Notes: generated from the letters alone by a model not told the origin. Positions 33,795 to 44,265 are shown, counted from the stretch's first letter. The stretch is 64,000 nucleotides of DNA from Holdemania sp. Marseille-P2844 (GCF_900120005.1 NZ_LT635454.1:216759-280758), one strand, 5' to 3'. Translations and numbers: made by a program.

Positions 33795-33828
33795 AATCAG
33801 ATCCCGATAGTCAGGATCTGATTTTCTT
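33795..33828. terminator. Bidirectional terminator after pgcA
   Basis: Stem AATCAGATCC/GGATCTGATT, loop of 9 nt, T-rich on the plus side. The right arm covers the last codons of the minus-strand gene. Confidence 0.75.
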
Positions 33829-34512
33829 TTTCAGCAGTTCTTTGACTTGTTTTCGCTGTTCGTTTTTGTCTTCAACCCGAGTGAGGACTCCGATCAAAGA
33901 GGTGAATTCATCCATACCGAGCATATCGACGGCATGTTCATCTCGTTCGCTCAGGTCCATCCGCTGACTCAGGACAACCTTGATCAACGCTCGCTGACCC
34001 GCTTCCCAACCCTTGTGGAAACTTTCTTCGCTTGCCCTTTCCAAGCGGCGCTGCTCGTCGACTTTATCAAACTGCGCGCGCATGCAGGCGATTGCCATCC
34101 GGGTGTTACTCAAATAATCGGCCCGGCTTTCTTTCTTTTCCTGATCGGATTTCTCAGGCTGCGGATTCAAGCGCCGCCGACTGACGAGCGCTTCGATTTG
34201 TTTTCGCAGATCTTTGCCATCTTCAAGGCTGTCCAAAATTTGCACTAAGGCGGCAATGTCGTCTTCTTCAAGCAGAAAGATCAGACGTATCTCACTTTCC
34301 GTTAACGCCATCCGCTGTTGGACAAGGTCTGTGAATAAAGCCCGCCGGCCTTCGATCAACCCTTCCGCTTTGCCCGCTTTCCAACCGTTATCCCATGCTT
34401 CTTCTTTATTGCCGCCAAGCACTAACCACTCGTCAATGTCATTAAAATAATCCCGGATCCGGCAAAGCAGCGAGTCCGTATCCTGCAAAAAGTCCAATTC
34501 CTCTTCAGTCAT
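33811..34512 (-). CDS. Hypothetical protein with an internal duplication
   Basis: 233 residues, very charged, all-helical, no signal peptide. Two related segments are visible: ~41-112 (GWKAGKAEGL...VQQRMALTESEIRLI...LVQILDSLEDGKDLRKQIEAL) and ~167-230 (GWEAGQRALIK..LSQRMDLSERDEHAV...LIGVLTRVEDKNEQRKQVKELL), compared here only through short key blocks: GW-AG, QRM-L-E-, and D-K--RKQ---L. Similar GxxxGxxxG helices with a basic tail end the Rpn/PD-(D/E)XK nuclease-like transposase proteins, but no nuclease domain is present. It could be a detached C-terminal part of one. AGGAG lies 9 nt before the ATG. Confidence 0.6.
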   Translation of the reverse strand: MTEEELDFLQDTDSLLCRIRDYFNDIDEWLVLGGNKEEAWDNGWKAGKAEGLIEGRRALFTDLVQQRMALTESEIRLIFLLEEDDIAALVQILDSLEDGKDLRKQIEALVSRRRLNPQPEKSDQEKKESRADYLSNTRMAIACMRAQFDKVDEQRRLERASEESFHKGWEAGQRALIKVVLSQRMDLSERDEHAVDMLGMDEFTSLIGVLTRVEDKNEQRKQVKELLKKKIRS

Positions 34513-34542
34513 CTGCCAATCGCTCCTTTTATTATTAATTCA

Positions 34543-34580
34543 TTTGAGTTTATTATAACTCAAAAAGGTTTTTGAAGCAA
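34543..34580 (-). promoter_or_regulatory. Promoter with palindromic operator for the internally duplicated protein
   Basis: On the minus strand TTGCTT (34580-34575), 17 nt, TATAAT (34557-34552). A perfect inverted repeat TTTGAGTT-6 nt-AACTCAAA (34543-34564) covers the -10, as a repressor site would. Confidence 0.6.
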
Positions 34581-34705
34581 GCGCCTGAAAATGATTTCCT
34601 ACCTGAAGCGTTGATTCTTACAGTTACAGGTGATGATGAAAACAGATTATCTGAATCCTCCCATCTGCTTTCCCGGGATTGGAGTATAAATTCCGAAAAA
34701 AATTC

Positions 34706-34734
34706 TTGAACTGAAAAAAGCCTTCCTGTATAAT
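34706..34734 (+). promoter_or_regulatory. Promoter of the ANTAR-pyrG operon
   Basis: TTGAAC (34706-34711), 17-nt spacer, TATAAT (34729-34734). Start site expected near 34741. Confidence 0.75.
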
Positions 34735-34746
34735 ACTTCCGTTGAA

Positions 34747-34796
34747 CGAAGGGGTTCATGAAAAGTCAGCTTTTCATGTCCCCTTTTCTTGTTGAA
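34747..34796 (+). terminator. Leader terminator (attenuator) directly behind the promoter
   Basis: Perfect 9-bp stem CATGAAAAG/CTTTTCATG with loop TCAG, extended by GGGG/CCCC across a small internal loop, then TTTTCTT. It starts only a few nt after the predicted transcription start, so it would end a ~50-nt RNA unless read through. Confidence 0.65.
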
Positions 34797-34811
34797 ATTG
34801 AGGTGAAGCCG

Positions 34812-34980
34812 ATGCTGAAAAATAAGCAAATTTCCTTCCATCCAGTTCAGGAACACGAGGTCCGGTTTAACCGGCTGATCTTTGGCGGATTGCCTGAAGA
34901 AATGTCGGGACCGGCGATGAGACGGGGATATATCCGCTGTCCGCTGTCCACACTAACAGAGGAAAGACAGGCGAAACTCA

Positions 34981-35006
<26 letters not shown>
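34812..35006 (+). CDS. Small protein of unknown function before the ANTAR gene
   Basis: 64 residues from ATG 34812, with GAGGTGA 6 nt upstream. The frame is open further back to ATG 34758, but that ATG lies inside the leader hairpin, so the shorter form is used. Basic and soluble (NRLIFGGLPEEMSGPAM, YIRCPLSTLTEERQAK). No family recognised. The end overlaps the ANTAR gene by 26 nt, so at least a coupling role is possible. Confidence 0.45.
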
Positions 35007-37152
<2,146 letters not shown>

Positions 37153-37153
<1 letters not shown>

Positions 37154-37175
37154 AACCCAAAGCGGGTTTTCGCTC
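37153..37175 (+). terminator. Weak terminator after pyrG
   Basis: Short stem AAACCC/GGGTTT, then TTCG; weak. It touches the pyrG stop codon. Confidence 0.35.
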
Positions 37176-37540
37176 AGCATTTATCCAGGAGGAATAGAAA
37201 AGAAAAATCCAATCCTGCTTAATCGAAACGGCCCAGCTGATCCGCGGAATATTTGATGGAATGAAGTTGCAATTCCTTTTGAGCAAAGCTCAAATGACAG
37301 GCAGGACAGATATTTCAATGTCCTCAGAGCACAATGTCCATGCGGGAAAAGGAGAAGTCTGGAAGCGATGCTCAGCCGTCCTCATACCGCAATAAAACAA
37401 AAACAGAATACCTTGAAAACCCTCGAGACCATCCTGAATTCAGAATGACCTCAGAGCCAGCCGGCAGTTTTAAACTGATCCGGTTTTCTTTTTGTCCCCT
37501 TTCCGATGGATAGTAACAACTTTAGTGTAAACGAGTTCTG
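37176..37540. other. Intergenic region without recognisable gene
   Basis: Contains a stray AGGAGG (37187-37192) with no start codon at a suitable distance and only short open frames (up to ~58 codons) without ribosome sites or recognisable content. It may be the remains of a lost gene. Confidence 0.5.
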
Positions 37541-37547
37541 GAAGTAG

Positions 37548-37576
37548 TTGACAACTTTTTTGTTTGAGCATATAAT
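37548..37576 (+). promoter_or_regulatory. Consensus promoter of the cold-shock gene
   Basis: TTGACA (37548-37553), 17-nt spacer, TATAAT (37571-37576): perfect sigma-A consensus. Confidence 0.88.
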
Positions 37577-37608
37577 ATTAACAGATTTAGACCGTTGGAT
37601 GATATGAT

Positions 37609-37653
37609 AACGCGCTGTGAGATCATGCTTCAAGAGGTGATTTCGAGCGCGTT
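37609..37653 (+). promoter_or_regulatory. Long hairpin in the cold-shock 5' leader
   Basis: Outer stem AACGCGCT/AGCGCGTT (8 bp) and inner stem GAGATCA/TGATTTC around an AGGTGA-containing strand. It lies in a ~120-nt leader before the csp ribosome site, the usual place for temperature-dependent RNA structure in csp mRNAs. Confidence 0.6.
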
Positions 37654-37704
37654 TTAGCTTATTGACCCATTAAGTTCTAAATTCAATAAGGAGGGTATTT
37701 CATA

Positions 37705-37914
37705 ATGAATACTGGAAAAGTAAAATGGTTTAACGCTGAGAAGGGCTACGGATTTATCTCTGACGACAACGGACAGGGTGATATCTTCGTTCATTTCTCT
37801 GGCATCAACGGCAGCGGCTACAAGTCCCTGGAAGAAGGACAGAAGGTTTCTTACGACGTTGAAAACGACGAAAGAAGCGGCAAGACACGCGCAGTCAACG
37901 TTACCGTTCTTTAA
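37705..37914 (+). CDS. Cold-shock protein (CspA family)
   Basis: 69 residues, one cold-shock domain: [15 protein letters not shown] (RNP1 KGYGFI) and DIFVHF (RNP2). Binds single-stranded RNA as a chaperone. AAGGAGGGT upstream. Confidence 0.97.
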   Translation: MNTGKVKWFNAEKGYGFISDDNGQGDIFVHFSGINGSGYKSLEEGQKVSYDVENDERSGKTRAVNVTVL

Positions 37915-37931
37915 TCAAAACCATCTGCTTT

Positions 37932-37956
37932 GAGGCCTGCGGGCCTCTTTTATTTT
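37932..37956 (+). terminator. Terminator after the cold-shock gene
   Basis: Stem GAGGCC/GGCCTC with TGCG loop, then TTTTATTTT. Confidence 0.85.
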
Positions 37957-38013
37957 ATCCGGATTCATGGAAAGAAGACGGAAATCCGAAGTAAGTATAT
38001 TGAAGGAGGGTCT

Positions 38014-38556
38014 ATGATCAAATCCTTAAGTGAAGCTGAAATGACCGAGGTGTATCGCCAAAGGATGAAGCGGGATTTCCCGCCGAACGAATTAAAGCCG
38101 TTAACTCGGATTTTAGCGCAGAAGCGGAAACATATCGCGCTGTGCCTCGGTTATTTCAAACAAGATCAGCTGATCGGTTATGCCGTGCTGCAACAGGACG
38201 AGCGGCAGCGCTGTCTGCTGCTGGACTATTTCGCGATATTTGACCACAACCGCGGACAGGGCGTGGGAACCTGCTTTCTCAACGAGTTGAAAACGATGTT
38301 TGCCGATCGGGAAATGATCGTTATTGAAGCGGAAGCCGCAGTCACGGAACAAGCGCGGAAACGGATTGCGTTTTACCAGCGCGCCGGGGCGCGAATAAGT
38401 GGAATTCAGCTGCATCTCTACCATGTTGATTACGCTGTGCTGACGCTGGATCTGGCGGCCGTGCTGGATGATACACAGGTGCGCCGACGGATTACAGATC
38501 TCTATCGGCGGATTTATCCGGCATTTTTCCGCAAACTCTACCTGCGCATGGAATAA
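38014..38556 (+). CDS. GNAT family N-acetyltransferase
   Basis: 180 residues from ATG 38014 (GAAGGAGGG upstream); the open frame further upstream would cross the csp terminator. Acetyl-CoA loop in YFAIFDHNRGQGVGTCFLNELK (key part NRGQGVG), preceded by LIGYAVLQ and followed by VIEAEAA...RKRIAFYQRAGAR. It transfers an acetyl group from acetyl-CoA to an unknown amine. It shares the transcript with the next gene (14-nt gap). Confidence 0.87.
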   Translation: MIKSLSEAEMTEVYRQRMKRDFPPNELKPLTRILAQKRKHIALCLGYFKQDQLIGYAVLQQDERQRCLLLDYFAIFDHNRGQGVGTCFLNELKTMFADREMIVIEAEAAVTEQARKRIAFYQRAGARISGIQLHLYHVDYAVLTLDLAAVLDDTQVRRRITDLYRRIYPAFFRKLYLRME

Positions 38557-38570
38557 AGGAGAAATGGACA

Positions 38571-39074
38571 ATGGAGAAAAAAATGGAAGAAAAACTTCAG
38601 GTTCTGATTCAGCTGGCGACGTTATTGAACGAGAATCAGATCCTGTGGGCCGTCGGCGGATCGCTGCTGCTGTACTTCAATGGTTTGGTTTGCGACTTTC
38701 ACGATCTTGATCTGATGATCGACGAACATGCGTGCGAACAGGTTGCGCGGTTGTTCAGCCCGCTTGGAATCCGGCATCCTCAGCTGCCGTCGCCGCAGTT
38801 TCATACGCAGTGCTTCATGGAATTTACGATCAGCGGCGTGGAGATTGATGTGATCGGTAATCTGGGAATCGAACATGAAGGCCAGATCGTTTCATTTCCG
38901 CTGCAAAGCGAGGAAATTGAGGGACAAATCATCCTGGGCGGCCAGCGGATACCGCTGCACTCTTTGCGGCAATGGGAACGTTGTTATGCGCTCATGGGCC
39001 GGACGGAAAAAGCGGCGATGCTGCGCCGGGCGCGGGAAGCGGAAGAATTGGGGAAGGCCATAAAAAAATCCTGA
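38571..39074 (+). CDS. Nucleotidyltransferase-fold protein
   Basis: 167 residues. N-terminal helix followed by AVGGSLLLYFNGL and FHDLDLMID: a GGS motif, then the Asp-x-Asp pair in the position used for metal binding by polymerase-beta-like nucleotidyltransferases. A third acidic residue is in GVEIDVIG. This is the layout of MNT/DUF-type minimal nucleotidyltransferases, some of which are antitoxins or drug-modifying enzymes. Substrate unknown. Confidence 0.7.
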   Translation: MEKKMEEKLQVLIQLATLLNENQILWAVGGSLLLYFNGLVCDFHDLDLMIDEHACEQVARLFSPLGIRHPQLPSPQFHTQCFMEFTISGVEIDVIGNLGIEHEGQIVSFPLQSEEIEGQIILGGQRIPLHSLRQWERCYALMGRTEKAAMLRRAREAEELGKAIKKS

Positions 39075-39230
39075 CAGACAAAAAAAGAAACTGCGAAGTG
39101 GGCGATCAGCCTGTTTTCAATGAGAAGGTAATCATTTACCGGAATTTTCCATAAGCGGTAAACACCGCGAAGTCAAAGAAAAGCGGGGCTTTGAAATAAG
39201 AAAGGGCTTTCAAAAGACGACAAGAAAAGA

Positions 39231-39259
39231 TTGAACTGTCCGGCTCAATGTTGTAATAT
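39231..39259 (+). promoter_or_regulatory. Promoter of glgB
   Basis: TTGAAC (39231-39236), 17-nt spacer, TAATAT (39254-39259). A ~145-nt leader follows. The rest of 39075-39230 shows nothing clear. Confidence 0.6.
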
Positions 39260-39324
39260 GATAGTAGGTAAAACACAGGCGAAAGCCGCTCTCTTTTTAA
39301 TTGAGATCTGGAGGAACGAAGATC

Positions 39325-39354
39325 ATGATGCTGAAAAAACGCTGGAAGGAATAG
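39325..39354 (+). CDS. Possible 9-residue leader ORF before glgB
   Basis: MMLKKRWKE, with GGAGG 10 nt upstream. Ends 2 nt before a second small frame. Confidence 0.3.
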   Translation: MMLKKRWKE

Positions 39355-39356
39355 AC

Positions 39357-39413
39357 ATGTTCAGCGGTTTTCGGCATAAAAGAAAAGAGAGAGAAACAGG
39401 AGGAAATCCATGA
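39357..39413 (+). CDS. Possible 18-residue ORF coupled to glgB
   Basis: MFSGFRHKRKERETGGNP, very basic. Its TGA overlaps the glgB ATG (ATGA), and the glgB ribosome site AGGAGG lies inside it, so its translation would feed ribosomes to glgB. It has no good site of its own; reinitiation from the preceding 9-codon frame is conceivable. Confidence 0.3.
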   Translation: MFSGFRHKRKERETGGNP

Positions 39414-41383
39414 ATCAGACAACACTCATTGAAAGCTTTCATCAAGGGCACTGCATTGACGCTTACGAGCTTTTCGGTGCTCATTTCACGTATGAACGAG
39501 TTAACGGCGTGCGGTTTACGGTCTATGCGCCGCATGCGCGCAGCATCCAGGTCGTCGGTGATTTTAACGACTGGAACGGCGAGAACGCAAACATGGAGCG
39601 GCTGCCGGAAGATCAGGGGATCTGGAGCCTGTTCATCCCGGATTTAAAAGAAGGGCAGTTGTATAAATACCGGATCGAGGATTCAGCCGGCAACGTTTTC
39701 GACAAGTCCGATCCGTATGCTTTCTACAGCGAGATGCGTCCGAACAGCGCTTCGGTCATCGTCAATCTGAAAGGCTTCCAATGGAAAGATCAGATCTGGT
39801 TGGGCGAACGTTCCAAGAATTTCTCGGAACCATTAAACATCTATGAGGTCCACGCCGGCAGCTGGAAAAAGAACGGTCCGTACTGGTTAAGCTACCGCGA
39901 ACTGACGAAGGAGCTGATTCCCTACGTCAAGGAGCATGGTTTTACGCACATCGAGCTGATGCCGCTGAATGAACATCCGTTTGACGGCAGCTGGGGCTAT
40001 CAGGCCAGCGGTTATTTCAGCTGTACTTCCCGCTATGGGCAATGTAAGGATTTAATGGAATTCATCAACGAATGCCACCGCCAGCACATCGGCGTCATCC
40101 TCGACATGGTTCCGGTGCATTTTGTCAAGGACAGTCATGGACTGCGTTACTTCGACGGCGAAGCGCTGTATGAATATCCGAATGTCAACGATGCGCACAG
40201 CGAATGGGGAACGATGAATTTCGACCTGTGGAAAGAGGAAGTCCGCAGTTTCTTGATGTCGTCCGCGTCGTTCTGGTGCGATCTGTATCACATCGACGGC
40301 ATCCGCATCGACGCCGTCAGCAACATCATTTACTGGGGCGGAAACAAGAACCGCGGCACCAACGAAGGCGCGCTTGCGTTTATCCGCCGGCAGAACTATT
40401 ATTTGTCGAAGAAATATCCGGAGGTCATGTTGATCGCGGAGGATTCCTCGGATTATCCGAAGGTTACCAAATCGACGCTCGAGCTGGGGCTGGGTTTTGA
40501 TTATAAGTGGGATCTGGGCTGGATGAACGATACCCTCAAATATTACGGCCGCGATCCGATCTACCGTAAATACCATCACAACGAGCTGACCTTCTCAATG
40601 GCCTACTTCTATTCCGAACGGTTTATCCTGCCGTTAAGCCACGACGAGGTCGTCCATGGCAAGCATACGATCGTCGACAAGATGTGGGGCAGCTACGATC
40701 AGAAATTCGCGCAGGCCAAAAACCTCTATCTCTATCAGTTCACTCATCCGGGCAAGAAGCTGAACTTCATGGGCAATGAGATCGGCATGTTCCGCGAATG
40801 GGACGAAGCCCGCGAGATGGATTGGTTTCTGCTGGGGTATTCCCGCCATGCGGCGTTTGCGCGGTATTTCCAGGATATCAGCCGGATCTATTCCCATCAC
40901 CGGGCGCTGAGCCGCTATGATTATGATTACCAGTATTTCCGCTGGATCGACGCGGATAACGGCGATCAGAGCGTATACAGCTATTATCGGGAAGATGAAC
41001 AGAATATCATGGTCGTCGTCCTCAACATGACGCCGGCTTCCTATGAGCATTTCCGAATCGGCGTACCGCAGGCCGGCACTTACAGCGAGCTGATCAATAC
41101 CGAAAAGGATATCTACGAAGGCTGCAATATGTGCAACTTCAAGCCGGTGGCGACGGAAACCGTACCGGCGCATCACTTTGAACAATCGCTGGATATCCGC
41201 GTCGCGCCGTTTGCGGGCATCCTGTTAATCTGTAAGAAAAGCGCGAAGAAAAAAGCCGCGAAGAAAGCGGAGAGGAGCGAAGCGGCAAAGCCGGAAACGG
41301 AGATGGAAAAATCGACGCCGGCGGACGCTGGTAAAACGGCGCCGAAAAAGAAGAAAACAACCGTCCGAAAGAAAGCCGAATAG
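39410..41383 (+). CDS. glgB: 1,4-alpha-glucan branching enzyme with a lysine-rich tail
   Basis: 657 residues. CBM48 domain (~20-110; FTVYAPHARSIQVVGDFNDWNG reduced: VGDFNDWNG), GH13 barrel (~150-500) with nucleophile Asp in GIRIDAVSN, acid Glu in LIAEDSS and third Asp in LSHDEVVHGK, and a C-terminal beta domain ending APFAGILLI near residue 607. It makes alpha-1,6 branches in glycogen. The last ~48 residues are not part of the family: a Lys/Ala/Pro/Glu-rich, histone-H1-like tail (SAKKKAAKKAERSEAAKPE ... KKKKTTVRKKAE). The gene begins the glgB-glgP-pulA block. Confidence 0.95.
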   Translation: MNQTTLIESFHQGHCIDAYELFGAHFTYERVNGVRFTVYAPHARSIQVVGDFNDWNGENANMERLPEDQGIWSLFIPDLKEGQLYKYRIEDSAGNVFDKSDPYAFYSEMRPNSASVIVNLKGFQWKDQIWLGERSKNFSEPLNIYEVHAGSWKKNGPYWLSYRELTKELIPYVKEHGFTHIELMPLNEHPFDGSWGYQASGYFSCTSRYGQCKDLMEFINECHRQHIGVILDMVPVHFVKDSHGLRYFDGEALYEYPNVNDAHSEWGTMNFDLWKEEVRSFLMSSASFWCDLYHIDGIRIDAVSNIIYWGGNKNRGTNEGALAFIRRQNYYLSKKYPEVMLIAEDSSDYPKVTKSTLELGLGFDYKWDLGWMNDTLKYYGRDPIYRKYHHNELTFSMAYFYSERFILPLSHDEVVHGKHTIVDKMWGSYDQKFAQAKNLYLYQFTHPGKKLNFMGNEIGMFREWDEAREMDWFLLGYSRHAAFARYFQDISRIYSHHRALSRYDYDYQYFRWIDADNGDQSVYSYYREDEQNIMVVVLNMTPASYEHFRIGVPQAGTYSELINTEKDIYEGCNMCNFKPVATETVPAHHFEQSLDIRVAPFAGILLICKKSAKKKAAKKAERSEAAKPETEMEKSTPADAGKTAPKKKKTTVRKKAE

Positions 41384-41393
41384 GGAACGACGC

Positions 41394-41447
41394 ATCGCCC
41401 CTGCAGCACACACGTATTGGGGAATTCGCTGCAGGGGCGATTTTGTT
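41394..41447 (+). terminator. Terminator after glgB
   Basis: Perfect 13-bp stem ATCGCCCCTGCAG/CTGCAGGGGCGAT, 22-nt loop, TTTTG tail. Confidence 0.85.
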
Positions 41448-41651
41448 GAAAAATGGTCATTTATTTTTGCTTCCCTTTGCCGGAAAGAGGGAATCGTCAG
41501 CGGCATGAAGACAGGGTTAAAGCCGGGGAGCAGCCATATAAATTTGAGAAAAGATTTGAATAAACCAGAATCAGGATTAAGGAAAAAAACGAATAGTAAC
41601 GCTGATTCAGGTAAAAATGAGGAAGTAACCGCTTTTATTAACAGGAAGCGA

Positions 41652-41679
41652 TTGCGTTTTAGGGAAAAACTGGTAAAAT
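41652..41679 (+). promoter_or_regulatory. Promoter of glgP
   Basis: TTGCGT (41652-41657), 16-nt spacer, TAAAAT (41674-41679), 18 nt before the ATG. Confidence 0.5.
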
Positions 41680-41697
41680 ACACGCGGGAGGAATTTT

Positions 41698-44106
41698 ATG
41701 TTCAATAACAAACAGGAATTCGTAGAAGAATTCACCAAACGGATCGAGGAAAATTACGGACGATCTGTCGAACAGTCCCATCCGACAGAACGATTTATGG
41801 TGCTGGGCGGGATGGTTCGTGATTTTGCGGGCATCCATTGGAAAGAAACCAAAGAGAAGATCGCTGCGGATCAGGCTAAGCAGATGTATTACTTCTCGAT
41901 GGAGTTCTTGATCGGCCGGCTTTTAACCAATAATTTAATGAACTTAGGCATTTATGAACTTGTCCGCGACGGCTTGCAGGATCTGGACATCGACATCAAC
42001 GAGCTGGAAGACCTGGAATCCGACGCGGGTCTTGGCAACGGCGGTCTGGGCCGCCTGGCTGCCTGCTTTCTGGACTCGCTGGCGTCGCTGCAGCTGCCGG
42101 GCAACGGCAACTGCATCCGCTATCAATACGGATTATTCCGCCAGAAGATTGAAAACGGCTATCAGGTGGAGGTTCCGGATCAGTGGCTGAAACTGGGCAA
42201 CGTCTGGGAAGTCCGCAAACCGAAGAGCGCGGTCGACGTGAAGTTCTGGGGTCATGTCGAAATGCGCAAGGATGAAAACGGCGAACTGATTTTCGATCAT
42301 GTCGACGCGGAACACATCCGCGCCGTGCCGTATGATATGCCGGTGGTCGGTCATGGCACCAAGGAAACCAACACGCTGCGCTTATGGTCAGCGGAGGCCT
42401 CCGACATCATCCCGACCAATAAGGATTTCCGGTTATACTTACAGGAGCTGCAGGAAATCTGTCTGAACGTCTATCCGGACGATTCGACCGACGATGGCAA
42501 GATCCTGCGTCTGAAGCAGCAGTATTTCTTTGTTTCGGCCGGTGTGAAGTCGATCATCCGCTCGCATCTGCGCGTCTATCCGACGCTTGACAACCTCGGC
42601 GAAAAGATCGCAATCCAGCTCAACGATACGCATCCGGTACTGGCGATTCCGGAACTGATGCGCGTTTTGATGGACGAGTATCACTATGATTGGGATCATG
42701 CGTGGGCGATCACAAACTCCGTCATGGCCTACACCAACCATACGATCTTGTCGGAAGCCCTGGAGAAATGGCCGATCGCTTTCGTTCAGCGGCTGCTTCC
42801 AAGAATTTATATGATCATCGAGGAAATCAACCGCCGCTTCTTGAAGGAAGTCGCGGAGAAATTCCCGTATGAACGCGATATCGCCTATCGCGTCGCGATT
42901 TTAAAAGACGATCAGGTTCACATGGCGTCCCTGGCGGTCGTCGGCTCGCACAGCGTCAACGGCGTCGCTCAGCTGCACACCGACATTTTGATCAACGACC
43001 TGTTCCACGACTTTGTCCGGCTGTATCCGGATAAGTTCAATAACAAGACCAACGGCATCACGCACCGCCGCTGGCTGTTGTACTCCAACCCGCAGCTGCG
43101 GAAAATGCTCGACGAGCTGATCGGCGAGGGCTATGAGTATGATCTCAACGAAATTGAAAAGCTGATGGAGTATGTCGACGATCCGGCGATTCAGAATCAG
43201 TTTCTGGACATCAAGCGCCAGCGCAAGGAAATCCTGGCGAAGCTGGTCAAAGACCGCTGCGGCGTCGAGATCGACCCGAATTCCATCTTTGACGTTCAGG
43301 CCAAGCGTCTGCATGCTTACAAACGGCAGCTGCTCAATGCCCTGCACATCATCTACCTCTATCAGCGGATGAAGGAAGACCCGTCGTTTACGATCACGCC
43401 GACGACGTTCATCTTCGCGGCCAAGGCGGCTCCGGCCTATTATTTCGCCAAGAAGGTCATCAAGCTGATCAACAGTCTGGGCGATGTGATCAACAACGAT
43501 CCGGCGGTCAATTCGATGTTAAAAGTCGTATTCATTCCGAATTACAGCGTATCCATCGCCGAAGTGCTGATGAACGCGGCGGATGTGTCCGAACAGATTT
43601 CTACGGCTGGCAAGGAAGCCAGCGGCACCGGCAACATGAAGTTCATGATGAACGGCGCGATCACGCTGGGCACGCTGGACGGGGCCAACGTCGAGATCGA
43701 CGAACGCGTCGGCCGCGATAACGACGTGATCTTCGGCTTAACTGTCGATCAGGTGACGGAACTGAAGAAGAACTACAACGCCTGGGATTATTACAACGGC
43801 GACGAACGGCTGAAGAAAGCGATTGATTCGCTGGTCGACGGCACCTGGGCCGCGGATCATGACGAGTTTAAGCTGATCTTCGACGAGCTGATGTATAAGA
43901 ACGACGAATATCTGCTTCTTGCGGATTTTGACAGCTATGTCAGAGCGCATGAAGAGATTCAGCGGCGCTATGGCGACCGTGGTCAGTGGGCGAAGTCCTG
44001 CCTGATCAACATTGCGAAGTCAGGCTATTTCAGTTCTGACCGCACGATCCAGCAGTACGCCGATGAAATCTGGCACATCAAGCCGGTCCGGATCGACGAT
44101 AAATAA
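41698..44106 (+). CDS. glgP: Glycogen/starch phosphorylase
   Basis: 802 residues, normal length. N-terminal YFSMEFLIGRLL and LGNGGLGRLAACFLDSL, and the C-terminal PLP-binding signature EASGTGNMKFMMNGAITLGT (Lys in NMKF). It releases glucose-1-P from glycogen; pgcA then feeds it to glycolysis. GGGAGGA precedes ATG. Followed by its own terminator and pulA. Confidence 0.97.
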   Translation: MFNNKQEFVEEFTKRIEENYGRSVEQSHPTERFMVLGGMVRDFAGIHWKETKEKIAADQAKQMYYFSMEFLIGRLLTNNLMNLGIYELVRDGLQDLDIDINELEDLESDAGLGNGGLGRLAACFLDSLASLQLPGNGNCIRYQYGLFRQKIENGYQVEVPDQWLKLGNVWEVRKPKSAVDVKFWGHVEMRKDENGELIFDHVDAEHIRAVPYDMPVVGHGTKETNTLRLWSAEASDIIPTNKDFRLYLQELQEICLNVYPDDSTDDGKILRLKQQYFFVSAGVKSIIRSHLRVYPTLDNLGEKIAIQLNDTHPVLAIPELMRVLMDEYHYDWDHAWAITNSVMAYTNHTILSEALEKWPIAFVQRLLPRIYMIIEEINRRFLKEVAEKFPYERDIAYRVAILKDDQVHMASLAVVGSHSVNGVAQLHTDILINDLFHDFVRLYPDKFNNKTNGITHRRWLLYSNPQLRKMLDELIGEGYEYDLNEIEKLMEYVDDPAIQNQFLDIKRQRKEILAKLVKDRCGVEIDPNSIFDVQAKRLHAYKRQLLNALHIIYLYQRMKEDPSFTITPTTFIFAAKAAPAYYFAKKVIKLINSLGDVINNDPAVNSMLKVVFIPNYSVSIAEVLMNAADVSEQISTAGKEASGTGNMKFMMNGAITLGTLDGANVEIDERVGRDNDVIFGLTVDQVTELKKNYNAWDYYNGDERLKKAIDSLVDGTWAADHDEFKLIFDELMYKNDEYLLLADFDSYVRAHEEIQRRYGDRGQWAKSCLINIAKSGYFSSDRTIQQYADEIWHIKPVRIDDK

Positions 44107-44114
44107 AGAGAGTT

Positions 44115-44150
44115 TCCCGTGTTTTTCTAAAAACGCGGGATTTTCTTTTG
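44115..44150 (+). terminator. Terminator after glgP
   Basis: Stem TCCCGTGTTTTT/AAAAACGCGGGA (one G-U) and TTTTCTTTT tail. Confidence 0.85.
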
Positions 44151-44179
44151 GCTTTCGCAAAAAAGTCGGAGGGAAATGC

Positions 44180-44209
44180 TTGTTGTGCAGCGGTCTTGTC
44201 CATTATAAT
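44180..44209 (+). promoter_or_regulatory. Promoter of pulA
   Basis: TTGTTG (44180-44185), 18-nt spacer, TATAAT (44204-44209). Confidence 0.6.
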
Positions 44210-44265
44210 AGAAGAACAGGCGATTTGAAAAAGTAAAAAAGACGACATCAGAAAAGAGGGAACGT

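Noticed and set aside
34741-34760. Reiterative-transcription control of pyrG as in B. subtilis
   Set aside because: The predicted start region lacks the GGGC needed for G-addition, and pyrG is the third gene; only a generic attenuator can be claimed.
37451-37633. Minus-strand 60-codon frame upstream of the cold-shock gene
   Set aside because: Spans the consensus csp promoter; no ribosome site.
41505-41708. 67-codon plus-strand frame before glgP
   Set aside because: No ribosome site, composition of translated intergenic DNA, and the glgP promoter lies inside it.
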